A program made the translations under genes and the position numbers. A DNA stretch of 8,784 nucleotides from Bacillota bacterium (GTDB taxonomy: Bacteria; Bacillota; Clostridia; Acetivibrionales; DTU013). The notes beneath the pieces were generated by a model that saw only the letters and a list, made by a program, of their open reading frames with translations, searched no databases and was not told the origin of the DNA. Positions within the stretch are counted from its first letter, which is position 1. Each line of letters starts with the position of its first letter. Positions 1-6,904 of this stretch are shown piece by piece. The stretch is taken from the NCBI GenBank assembly GCA_023433505.1, contig JAEZCO010000099.1, forward strand, positions 1 to 8,784, given 5' to 3'.

Positions 1-19
1 CACCCCGCACCCCTAACTG

Positions 20-1492
20 CTAATTGCAGTCCAGCTCAAACCAGAATTCAACCCCTTTGTCAACATTCATAGCTCCGTAGCTGTTACCATGGGCATTCAT
101 AGTCGCACGCACGATAGACAGTCCGAGGCCGGCTCCTCCATAGGTCCTGGTCCTGGCTTTATCTACCTTATAAAAGCTTGACCATATCTTGCTCATACTT
201 TCCTCCGGAATATGCCGGCCGGTATTAAATACCGAAACCCTGACCCTTGCTCCGGTATGCCGGATGCCGAAGCTTATCTGTTTCCTGTCGTCAACATGGT
301 TGACGGCATTATTGATATAGTTCATCATTACCTGCTCAATTCTTTCATAATCGGCATTTACGAGGAGCTCTCCGCCTCGCTCCATCCGGATATCGATGTT
401 TTTCTCTTTAAACAGGATGGAGCTCTTTTTTATGACCTCGTCAACCATTTCAGAAATATCAAACACACTTCTTTCCAGGGGTATTTCTCCGGACTCTATT
501 TGCAGCAGGCTTAAAAGCTGTCTTACCAGCCTGTCCATTTTTGCCGCTTCATCCATGATTACCTCGCAATAGTAATCCTTGTTTGCCTCGTCTTCATTGA
601 CATTCACCTTCAAGCCCTCAGAATAGCCCTGAATTAATGCAATCGGGGTTTTGAGCTCATGGGATACATTAGAAATAAATTCCTTCCGGATTTCATCCGT
701 TTTCTGCTCTCTTTCGATATCCTTTATCAGCTTTTCATTGGTGCTTTTTAATTCCTGAATGGATATGTGCAGCTGCTGTGAAAGGGAATTTATGCTATTG
801 CCCAACTGCCCCATTTCATCCTGGGTTTTTACAGGATACCGCTGGCTGAAATCCAGCAGGCACATCCTTTGGGCAATCCGGTTCAGGTCAAGGATCGGTT
901 TTGTAAACCTTCTTGTGATCCAATATACCAGTACACTTCCGATAACCATGGTGACCAGCCCCGTGAACATAAAAAATTTATTGGAGGTCTCCACGCTTCC
1001 CTTGATAGCAGCCACAGGCGTACTGATAAAAATATAGTCCTTGTTATCCAGCAGTCCGTAAAAATCAATGAAATTCGAGCTGAGCCGTTTATCATTTCTG
1101 GTTTCCACCAGTTCTCCCTTGTTAACAATCCTTGAAGCCCTTTCTCTTATAAGGGCCACGGAAATATTATGGCTGATGTTCCGGTTGAAGGTTCTGGCGC
1201 TGAAATTGACTTCCTTTTGTCTGGAGCTGTAAATGGTATTGAAATCATTGTCCAGAATCAGGATATTGACGCCATTGAAGTCTTCAAACCGCTCCAGCTC
1301 CAAAGAAAGCTCTTCGGCATCCCCGTTATACAGACTGGCTATCTCCCGGTAGGTATTCTCTATTTCATTCTTTTTACTTGCCAAATAAAATTTTTCCAGA
1401 AACAAAGTATTTAACAGCACAGACCCTATGATAAAAAACATTATCAGCAGACCCAGTGTTATGAAAAGCTTCATTCTGATTGAGTATTTCAT
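20..1492 (-). CDS. Sensor histidine kinase of a two-component system (membrane-bound, HAMP-containing)
   Basis: A 490-residue membrane histidine kinase that should autophosphorylate on a His and pass the phosphate to the response regulator encoded just upstream. Visible layout: transmembrane helix about 9-31, an extracytoplasmic sensor region about 32-171 with no motif I recognise, a second transmembrane helix about 172-193, and a HAMP linker about 193-247. Then come the dimerisation/phosphoacceptor H-box SHELKTP (His278), N-box NYINNAVNH (391-399), an F-box-like WSSFYKVDKARTR (438-450) and the G2 box GGAGLGLSIV (452-461). The G1 segment reads NTGRHIPEE instead of a classical DxGxG, which I believe is common in this kinase subfamily. 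Its ATG overlaps the regulator's TGA by 4 nt (ATGA, 1489-1492), so the pair is probably translationally coupled. The family call is secure; the signal sensed is not visible. The gene ends in TAG at 20-22, and the 19 bases beyond hold nothing recognisable. Confidence 0.95.
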   Translation of the reverse strand: MKYSIRMKLFITLGLLIMFFIIGSVLLNTLFLEKFYLASKKNEIENTYREIASLYNGDAEELSLELERFEDFNGVNILILDNDFNTIYSSRQKEVNFSARTFNRNISHNISVALIRERASRIVNKGELVETRNDKRLSSNFIDFYGLLDNKDYIFISTPVAAIKGSVETSNKFFMFTGLVTMVIGSVLVYWITRRFTKPILDLNRIAQRMCLLDFSQRYPVKTQDEMGQLGNSINSLSQQLHISIQELKSTNEKLIKDIEREQKTDEIRKEFISNVSHELKTPIALIQGYSEGLKVNVNEDEANKDYYCEVIMDEAAKMDRLVRQLLSLLQIESGEIPLERSVFDISEMVDEVIKKSSILFKEKNIDIRMERGGELLVNADYERIEQVMMNYINNAVNHVDDRKQISFGIRHTGARVRVSVFNTGRHIPEESMSKIWSSFYKVDKARTRTYGGAGLGLSIVRATMNAHGNSYGAMNVDKGVEFWFELDCN

Positions 1493-2166
1493 TTCTCCAC
1501 CTCGAGCTTATACCCCAGTCCACGTATTGTCTGGATGGCCACACCGGCCTTTTCCAGTTTTTCTCTTAATTTTTTTATATGGGTGTCAACGTTCCGGATG
1601 TCGCCATAATAATCAAAGCCCCATACGGAATCCAGTATTTTTTCTCTGGATAATGCGATTCCTATGTTGTTTGTCAGATAAACCAGCAGTTCAAACTCTT
1701 TTTGCGTAAAATCCATATTTTCGCCCTGAATGGTGACAACATGGCCTACTTCATCAATTTCAAGCCCGTTAAAGGATTTTTTTATTTCTTTTTTGGAAAC
1801 TGTCCGGTTCAATAAGGCCTGGACTCTTGCGACGAGTATCCGCGGACTGAAAGGTTTGGTGATGTACTCGTCCGCTCCCAGTTGAAATCCGAACAATTCA
1901 TCCATTTCCTGTGCTTTCGCCGTTAGCATAATGATGGGGACGCGGGAGTTTTTTCTGATTTCATTGCACACGGCCCACCCGTCCAATCCGGGCATCATAA
2001 CGTCTAGGATGATCAGGTCGAAGCTTTCCTGGGTATGAAATGCGTCCAGGGCCTTTTTCCCGTCCTCTGCCTCAATAATGTGATATCCTTCCTTCTTCAG
2101 AAAATCGGATACCAGCCGCCTCATTCTTTCCTCATCATCTGCCAGCAATATCCTGATGCCTGCCAT
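1489..2166 (-). CDS. OmpR/PhoB-family response regulator (DNA-binding)
   Basis: A 225-residue response regulator, the usual length for this family. The receiver domain occupies about 1-120: acidic pocket Asp10/Asp11, phosphoacceptor Asp55 in LIILDVMMPG, the switch residue Thr82 and the conserved Lys104 in TKPF. The C-terminal winged-helix DNA-binding domain (about 130-223) has the typical SREKILDSVWG segment, the recognition helix region NVDTHIKKLREKL (192-204) and the closing RGLGYKLE wing. A GGAGG site (2172-2176) lies 5 nt before the ATG. The gene follows dacA by 18 nt and overlaps the kinase gene by 4 nt, so the three are probably one operon. Regulators of this type usually bind direct repeats with an 11-bp period, and such a repeat sits upstream of dacA (3591-3607). 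The family is certain; assignment to WalR, PhoP or another named regulator is not possible from sequence alone. Confidence 0.95.
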   Translation of the reverse strand: MAGIRILLADDEERMRRLVSDFLKKEGYHIIEAEDGKKALDAFHTQESFDLIILDVMMPGLDGWAVCNEIRKNSRVPIIMLTAKAQEMDELFGFQLGADEYITKPFSPRILVARVQALLNRTVSKKEIKKSFNGLEIDEVGHVVTIQGENMDFTQKEFELLVYLTNNIGIALSREKILDSVWGFDYYGDIRNVDTHIKKLREKLEKAGVAIQTIRGLGYKLEVEK

Positions 2167-2184
2167 AATAGCCTCCTCTATCCT

Positions 2185-3522
2185 TTAACGCCTGAAAACG
2201 GGGTACTTCTTCCGCCTGACCCTCTTGGATATTTTCCGCAGGACAAACCGCAGCAAAATAAGAAATACCGAAACCGCAAGGATGCTTAGTATTATCTTCA
2301 AAACAGGTGAGCTTGAAGTAGTACTTTTTTTTGCCTGCTCCACGACGATTTCCTTTTGATTTGCTTCCAGGCTCTTTAATGCAACCAGATCCACTTTGCC
2401 CAGAACCAGGCCGTTTCTGGAATATTCCACGTTTCCCAGGACGTCGCCTGCATTGACAGGGGCCTTTATTCCCTCATTGACATATTCCTTTACGGAAATA
2501 TTCCATTGGCTTTCATCCAGCGGCAGCGCGCAATTTAAATCCGAAGCCGTTACAAGATCAAGCCGTCCATTCTTTTTAGCATTTTCAACCGCCACGTTTT
2601 TAACGATCCGGTTTGCTTCAGTGATTTTCTGCAGCCCATAATGCTCAAACCCGTATCTCAACAGCTTTTTCGCCGAACTGAAGACGATACTGGAGCCCGA
2701 AGCGTGCATAATTGCAGCAATCAGCTCCATCCCTTCCTCATTGACGGCAGATACGATCAGGTTATTCTTTGCCCCACTGGTATAGCCTGTTTTTATGCCG
2801 TTTACAGTGTAGGTATACTCTTCCCCTTCCAATTCATAAGGATAGGAATTCTTGGGCCAGAGCAGCTTGTTAGTGGTATGGAGCGGGTCCCAGGCCGGAT
2901 GGTCGTTTGTTGAAGGCAGCTCCTTGTAATATTCCTTGTTTACAATTTCCCTGAATTTGGGCATATTCATGGCAAACCGTGCAATATTGGCCATATCCCG
3001 CGCCGTCGACAGATGCTCGGCGTCTTCTTTGGCGTCATCCTTCCCGCAGGGGTTGACAAAGTGCGTATTGACAGCGCCCAGCTCGGCAGCCCTTTTATTC
3101 ATTAAATCAATGAATTCGCCGCGGGTTTCGCTAATGTTCTCCGCGACAATATTGGCCGTCTCATTGGCAGATTTTATGAGCATGGCGTTCAGCAGGTTCT
3201 CAAGGGTCAGGTTGGTCTCCCCGGGGTTGATGCCGATATTGGAGCCGCCGTCTCCGATATCATAGACAGCGGCTTTCGATATGTTCATTACCTGATCCAG
3301 CTTGCCGTTTTCAAGCGCAAGGATGGCAGTCATGATTTTGGTCGTACTTGCAGGACGCACTTTTTTATCTGCATCCTGTTCTGCAATTACCTGTCCTGTC
3401 TTTAGATCCATGAGAATATAGGAACAATCGGAAGGCACGTCGAGAGGTTGTGCGGACACTCCCTGCGCATATGAAACCAGAAACAAAGCTAAAATTATAA
3501 TACTTCTACAGGCTTTCCTCAT
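2185..3522 (-). CDS. dacA: D-alanyl-D-alanine carboxypeptidase, DacA/DacF type (low-molecular-weight penicillin-binding protein)
   Basis: A serine D,D-carboxypeptidase (peptidase family S11) that removes the terminal D-Ala from peptidoglycan stem peptides outside the cytoplasmic membrane. All three active-site motifs are present: SxxK as S59-T-T-K62, SxN as S118-A-N120, and KTG at 244-246. The N-terminus has a hydrophobic signal segment (about 7-24, ending near VSAQ). After the catalytic domain, residues about 305-395 form the probable beta-rich PBP5 C-terminal domain. The protein ends in a hydrophobic helix (about 407-427) and a very basic tail (RKISKRVRRKK), so it is probably anchored by a true C-terminal transmembrane helix rather than only an amphipathic one. 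The start is supported by AGGAG (3528-3532) 5 nt upstream. It is the first gene of an operon with a two-component system, which suggests cell-envelope signalling. Family certain; the dacA symbol versus dacF or dacB is a guess by general resemblance. Confidence 0.9.
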   Translation of the reverse strand: MRKACRSIIILALFLVSYAQGVSAQPLDVPSDCSYILMDLKTGQVIAEQDADKKVRPASTTKIMTAILALENGKLDQVMNISKAAVYDIGDGGSNIGINPGETNLTLENLLNAMLIKSANETANIVAENISETRGEFIDLMNKRAAELGAVNTHFVNPCGKDDAKEDAEHLSTARDMANIARFAMNMPKFREIVNKEYYKELPSTNDHPAWDPLHTTNKLLWPKNSYPYELEGEEYTYTVNGIKTGYTSGAKNNLIVSAVNEEGMELIAAIMHASGSSIVFSSAKKLLRYGFEHYGLQKITEANRIVKNVAVENAKKNGRLDLVTASDLNCALPLDESQWNISVKEYVNEGIKAPVNAGDVLGNVEYSRNGLVLGKVDLVALKSLEANQKEIVVEQAKKSTTSSSPVLKIILSILAVSVFLILLRFVLRKISKRVRRKKYPVFRR

Positions 3523-3552
3523 GAATTCTCCTATCAGGTAATTTTCTTAGTT

Positions 3553-3581
3553 ATTATAAATTAGAAATGTGTAAATCATGT
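3553..3581 (-). promoter_or_regulatory. Probable promoter of the dacA/two-component operon
   Basis: A perfect -10 hexamer TATAAT is read on the minus strand at 3553-3558, about 30 bp before the dacA ATG. The -35 position at 17-bp spacing (3576-3581) reads ACATGA, a poor match to TTGACA. A weak -35 next to a good -10 fits a promoter that needs an activator, and a direct repeat typical of OmpR-family regulators lies just upstream at 3591-3607. The transcription start would be near 3546. The -10 is seen directly; promoter function is inferred. Confidence 0.5.
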
Positions 3582-3590
3582 GAACAAATT

Positions 3591-3607
3591 ATTACACAAT
3601 AATTACA
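3591..3607 (-). promoter_or_regulatory. WalR/PhoB-like direct repeat (candidate response-regulator binding site)
   Basis: On the minus strand the sequence reads TGTAAT-TATTG-TGTAAT: two identical hexamers with a 5-bp spacer, an 11-bp period. This matches the form of the WalR (YycF) box described for Bacillota and, more generally, the direct-repeat architecture used by OmpR/PhoB-family dimers. Its centre is about 50 bp upstream of the inferred dacA start site, a usual position for activation. A weaker possible third half-site (TGTTCA) follows. That the regulator encoded two genes downstream binds here is inference. Confidence 0.5.
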
Positions 3608-3616
3608 AAATCATGC

Positions 3617-3695
3617 AAAGAAAAGAAAGAAAGGGGTCAGGCTTGAATAATTCACTTATTTCAAGAAATAAGTGAATTATTCAAGCCTGACCCCT
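3617..3695 (-). terminator. Probable intrinsic terminator of the gcv operon, formed by a perfect inverted repeat
   Basis: Four bases after the gcvPB stop codon the minus-strand transcript enters a perfect 31-bp stem with a 2-nt centre (3632-3695). It is followed at once by a pyrimidine run rich in U (3617-3631 read on the minus strand). A very stable hairpin plus a U-rich tail is the form of a Rho-independent terminator, although the stem is much longer than usual and the tail is interrupted by C. It lies between the gcv operon and the separate promoter of dacA, so a stop here makes sense. Confidence 0.6.
3632..3695. repeat. Perfect 31-bp inverted repeat (REP/MITE-like palindrome)
   Basis: The arms at 3632-3662 and 3665-3695 are exact reverse complements, separated only by AA. 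The outer ends are GC-rich (AGGGGTCAGGCTTG and its complement) and the centre AT-rich. The structure is too long and too perfect for an ordinary terminator and resembles short palindromic elements mobilised by REP-associated (IS200-like) tyrosine transposases. From memory, GGGGTCAGGCTTG-type ends occur near such transposases in other bacteria, but I cannot verify this here. No transposase is present in the window. The repeat is plainly visible; its mobile origin is inferred. Confidence 0.8.
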
Positions 3696-3699
3696 AAAA

Positions 3700-5157
3700 C
3701 TATACCAAACCCGAGCAGGTCAATATGGGCGACCGCGCCGCCTTGGCTTCATCGAGCCTGGATATGGGCGTGGTATAAGGCGCTCCCTTCACTTTTTCAG
3801 GATCCTCTTCCGCTTCCTTCGCTATCCTGATCATTGCTTCGATAAATTCATCCAGCGTCTCCCGGCTTTCCGTCTCTGTGGGTTCGATCATCATCGCCTC
3901 TTTGACAATGAGAGGGAAATAGATCGTCGGAGGATGGTAACCGAAATCAAGGAGCCGTTTCGCAATATCCAGAGCTGCCACGCCTGTTTCCTTCTGCTTC
4001 TGCGCGGATAAAACGAACTCGTGCATGCAAATTCTGTCATAGGGCAGCTGGAAATGTTCTTTCAGGCTGTTCATGATATAATTCGCATTCAGCACGGCTG
4101 TCTCAGATACTCTGCGCAATCCTTCGGCGCCCATGGTAAGTATGTAGGCATAAGCCCTGACCGCAACGCCGAAATTTCCGTAAAAAGACTTGATCCGCCC
4201 TATGGAAAGAGGCCGGTTGTTGTCAAGAAAATATTTACCGTCCTCGAACTCCACCACCGGCTTCGGCAGGAAGGGCACCAATTTCTTCTTCACCCCTACG
4301 GGGCCTGAGCCCGGTCCTCCCCCGCCGTGAGGCGTACTGAAGGTTTTGTGAAGATTCAGATGGACTACGTCAAAGCCCGTATCTCCAGGCCTGCAAATGC
4401 CCATAATGGCATTGGCATTGGCGCCGTCGTAGTAAAGCAGCCCCCCTGCCCCATGCACGATCCCGGCAATTTCACAGATGTTTTCTTCAAAAAGCCCCAG
4501 GGTGCTGGGATTGGTCAGCATCAACCCTGCGACTTCATCGCTCATCACTGCTCTCAAGGCATCCAGATCAACGTTCCCCCGGGAATCCGATTTCACCTGG
4601 ACCACTTCAAAGCCAACCATGGCAGCAGAAGCAGGATTGGTGCCGTGGGCGGTGTCGGGCACAATGATTTTCCTGCGCTTTACTTCCCCTTTGTGCTCAT
4701 GGTAGGCCTTAATAATCATCAAGCCTGTCATCTCGCCATGAGCCCCTGCTGCCGGCTGCAGCGAAATGCGCTCCATTCCCGTGATTTCCGACAGCATTTT
4801 GTCCAGACGGTAAAGAACTTCAAGGCACCCCTGGGCCGTATCCTGCTGCTGATAGGGATGGACCCTGGCAAAGCCCGGCAATCTGGCCATGTCCTCATTG
4901 ATTTTAGGGTTGTATTTCATCGTGCAGGACCCCAGCGGATAAAAGCCTGAGTCCACACCGTGATTCCTCCTGGAAAGGCCGACAAAATGCCGTACGGCGT
5001 CAACCTCGCTCACTTCCGGCAACTGCGCATCCTTCTCCCGCAAATATTCTCCGGGTATGAGCGCTTCGGCTTCCACGGCCGGAACATCGCAGGCCGGGAG
5101 GGAATAAGCCTTTCTTCCGGGCTTGCTCAATTCAAAAATCAATTTCGTATCGCTCAT
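3700..5157 (-). CDS. gcvPB: Glycine dehydrogenase (decarboxylating) subunit 2, P protein C-terminal half
   Basis: The PLP-binding subunit of the heterotetrameric P protein, which decarboxylates glycine and passes the aminomethyl group to the lipoyl arm of GcvH. From the ATG at 5157 it has 485 residues, close to the roughly 490 usual for the split form. Family signatures are FYPLGSCTMKYNP (72-84), QPAAGAHGE (134-142), PDTAHGTNPASA (167-178), YYDGANANA (242-250) and HLNLHKTFSTPHGGGGPGSG (266-285). Lys271 in the last is the expected Schiff-base lysine. The reading frame extends upstream to 5235, but GGAGG at 5165-5169 and the family N-terminus (MSDTKLIFELSKPGRKAYS) fix the start at 5157. It overlaps the gcvPA stop by 4 nt (ATGA), suggesting translational coupling and balanced subunit synthesis. 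The last residues (about TCSGLV) run up to the palindrome and may be atypical. Confidence 0.96.
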   Translation of the reverse strand: MSDTKLIFELSKPGRKAYSLPACDVPAVEAEALIPGEYLREKDAQLPEVSEVDAVRHFVGLSRRNHGVDSGFYPLGSCTMKYNPKINEDMARLPGFARVHPYQQQDTAQGCLEVLYRLDKMLSEITGMERISLQPAAGAHGEMTGLMIIKAYHEHKGEVKRRKIIVPDTAHGTNPASAAMVGFEVVQVKSDSRGNVDLDALRAVMSDEVAGLMLTNPSTLGLFEENICEIAGIVHGAGGLLYYDGANANAIMGICRPGDTGFDVVHLNLHKTFSTPHGGGGPGSGPVGVKKKLVPFLPKPVVEFEDGKYFLDNNRPLSIGRIKSFYGNFGVAVRAYAYILTMGAEGLRRVSETAVLNANYIMNSLKEHFQLPYDRICMHEFVLSAQKQKETGVAALDIAKRLLDFGYHPPTIYFPLIVKEAMMIEPTETESRETLDEFIEAMIRIAKEAEEDPEKVKGAPYTTPISRLDEAKAARSPILTCSGLV

Positions 5158-6500
5158 AGGGATACCTCCTTCACGGCCTGCGCTAAAGCATCGATTTCTT
5201 CCCGGGTGCGCTTCTCGGTGACGGCCAGCAGCCATCCCCCCGGTAGCTGCGGATAAGCCTTCTCCAGCTCATAGCCGCCGATGATCTTCTTCTCCAGCAG
5301 CTTTTTATTCAGCGCTTCCACAGGGATACTGCTTTTGAGGACAAATTCCTTGAAGAAAGGGCCGGTGAAGACAGGCTCAAATTTTCCCGTAGCCAAAAGC
5401 TGATTATACGCATAGTGTGCCTTTTGCAGGCATAGAGACGCCGCTTCCTTCAACCCCTGCTTTCCCATGAGCGTCAAATAGATCGTAGCCGCCAGAGCAT
5501 TCAAGGCCTGATTGGAGCAAATGTTGGAGGTCGCCTTTTCCCGCCGTATATGCTGTTCCCTGGTCTGCAGCGTCAGAACAAAGCCTCTGCGCCCTTGTCT
5601 GTCCGTTGTTTCGCCAACGATACGGCCCGGCATTTTCCGCATTAATTCCTTCGTCGTTGCAAAAAAGCCCAGATACGGCCCTCCGAAGCTCAGCGAGCTT
5701 CCCAGGGACTGTCCTTCTCCGACAACGATATCCGCGCCAAGCTCTCCCGGAGATTTTAGCAGTGCAAGTGAAATGGGGTCCGCGCTGACAATCAGCAGCG
5801 ATTTATTTTTATGGGCAATTTCCGCCGCGCTATGTAAATCCTCAATGATCCCAAAGAAATTCGGACTCTGCACAATGACCGCAGCCGTATCCTGGGATAA
5901 TTTTGACTCCAGTCCCGCCAGGTCCAGCTTCCCGCTGTCAAAGCCGAATTCGTCGATATGCTTTCCGGTAAAATGAGCGTGGGTCTTTAACACTTCCCGG
6001 CTCTCGGGATGGACAGTGCCTGCCACCAATACCCGGTTTCTCCCTGTCGCCTGAAAAGCCACAGCCGCCGCCTCTGCCAGGGCTGTAGCACCGTCGTACA
6101 TGGAGGCGTTGGCAGCCGCCATACCCGTCAGCTCACAGATCATGGTCTGATATTCAAAAATAGCCTGCAGCGTACCCTGGCTGATTTCCGGCTGATATGG
6201 CGTATAGGCGGTGTAAAACTCCTGCCGCAGAAGAATATGGTTTATCACCGAGGGTATAAAATGGTCATAAGCGCCGGCTCCAAGAAAACAGGCATATTCC
6301 TCCGTATTTGCATTTGCGGAGGCAATCCCTCCCATATGCCTGGCCAGTTCCAGTTCGGAAAGCGGACCGGGAAGGTTTAGGGAGCGCTGCAGCCGGACAT
6401 TTTGGGGAATGTCGGCAAACAAAGCCTCAATACCGGTCATGCCCAATCCTTCCAGCATATCCTGCCGGTTCTCGTCTGTATTGGGAATATACCTCGCCAT
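5154..6500 (-). CDS. gcvPA: Glycine dehydrogenase (decarboxylating) subunit 1, P protein N-terminal half
   Basis: The partner subunit of GcvPB; together they form the PLP-dependent P protein of the glycine cleavage system. The protein has 448 residues, the normal size for GcvPA in Bacillota. Recognisable family segments are FLGAGAYDHFIPSV (72-85), YTPYQPEISQGTLQAIFEYQ (99-118), NASMYDGATALAEA (131-144), a GEGQSLGSSLSFGGPYLG stretch (261-278), and REQHIRREKATSNICSNQ (314-331). It carries no PLP lysine of its own, as expected for this half. An in-frame start at 6521 exists, but it lies inside gcvH. The ATG at 6500 has GGAGG about 7 nt upstream, inside the end of gcvH, and gives the expected MARYIPNT N-terminus. 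It begins 2 nt after the gcvH stop and overlaps gcvPB by 4 nt. Confidence 0.96.
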   Translation of the reverse strand: MARYIPNTDENRQDMLEGLGMTGIEALFADIPQNVRLQRSLNLPGPLSELELARHMGGIASANANTEEYACFLGAGAYDHFIPSVINHILLRQEFYTAYTPYQPEISQGTLQAIFEYQTMICELTGMAAANASMYDGATALAEAAAVAFQATGRNRVLVAGTVHPESREVLKTHAHFTGKHIDEFGFDSGKLDLAGLESKLSQDTAAVIVQSPNFFGIIEDLHSAAEIAHKNKSLLIVSADPISLALLKSPGELGADIVVGEGQSLGSSLSFGGPYLGFFATTKELMRKMPGRIVGETTDRQGRRGFVLTLQTREQHIRREKATSNICSNQALNALAATIYLTLMGKQGLKEAASLCLQKAHYAYNQLLATGKFEPVFTGPFFKEFVLKSSIPVEALNKKLLEKKIIGGYELEKAYPQLPGGWLLAVTEKRTREEIDALAQAVKEVSL

Positions 6501-6502
6501 GA

Positions 6503-6886
6503 TTATGCCTCCTCCGAACAAAACTTCTCATAGGCTTCAGCATCCATCAGCTCCTCCAGCCGGTCCTCATCGGATAATTCAAGTACGGCAATCCATGCTT
6601 CATAGGGTTCGTCATTCAACTTCTCGGGAGCATCGGTCAAATTCGGATTCACTTCGGTTACAGTACCTGAAACCGGACTATACACATCGGATGCAGCCTT
6701 TACCGACTCCACCACCCCCAGAATATCTCCCTCTGCCACGAACTTGCCCAGTCCGGGCAATTCTACAAAGACAATACTGCCCAATGAATGCTGGGCATGG
6801 TCCGTTATCCCGACATAAGCCTTTTTTCCTTCAACCCTGACCCATTCATGGTCCTTTGAATATTTGAGACCTTCCAATACTTTCAT
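6503..6886 (-). CDS. gcvH: Glycine cleavage system H protein (lipoyl carrier)
   Basis: The small lipoylated shuttle protein that carries the aminomethyl intermediate from the P protein to the T protein and is reoxidised by the L protein. It has 127 residues, the family norm. The N-terminus LKYSKDHEWV is diagnostic for GcvH. The lipoylation site lies in VVESVKAASDVYSPVSG, with Lys63 as the modified residue. The frame can be extended to a TTG at 6892, but the GGAGG site (6893-6897) directly abuts that codon and is 6 nt from the ATG at 6886, so ATG 6886 is the start. It follows gcvT by 18 nt and precedes gcvPA by 2 nt. No lipoate ligase or synthase gene lies in the window, so the lipoylation enzymes must be encoded elsewhere. 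Confidence 0.96.
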   Translation of the reverse strand: MKVLEGLKYSKDHEWVRVEGKKAYVGITDHAQHSLGSIVFVELPGLGKFVAEGDILGVVESVKAASDVYSPVSGTVTEVNPNLTDAPEKLNDEPYEAWIAVLELSDEDRLEELMDAEAYEKFCSEEA

Positions 6887-6904
6887 ACGCAACCTCCTGC
6901 AAAT

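Noticed and set aside
883..1128. Short frames on both strands within the kinase gene (759-1135 plus, 883-1128 minus)
   Set aside because: They are overlapping-frame shadows of a well-supported histidine kinase without start signals.
4327..4950. 207-codon plus-strand frame antisense to gcvPB
   Set aside because: It lies wholly opposite a conserved gene, its composition reflects the complementary codons of gcvPB, and no ribosome binding site precedes it.
5158..5235. 26-residue N-terminal extension of GcvPB
   Set aside because: It overlaps the conserved end of gcvPA in another frame. The internal ATG at 5157 has a good GGAGG and the family N-terminus.
6501..6521. Upstream in-frame start of gcvPA giving MFGGGII
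   Set aside because: These codons are the tail of gcvH and contain the gcvPA ribosome binding site itself.
6887..6892. TTG start of gcvH two codons upstream
   Set aside because: The ribosome binding site directly abuts this codon, leaving no spacer; the ATG at 6886 has a 6-nt spacer.
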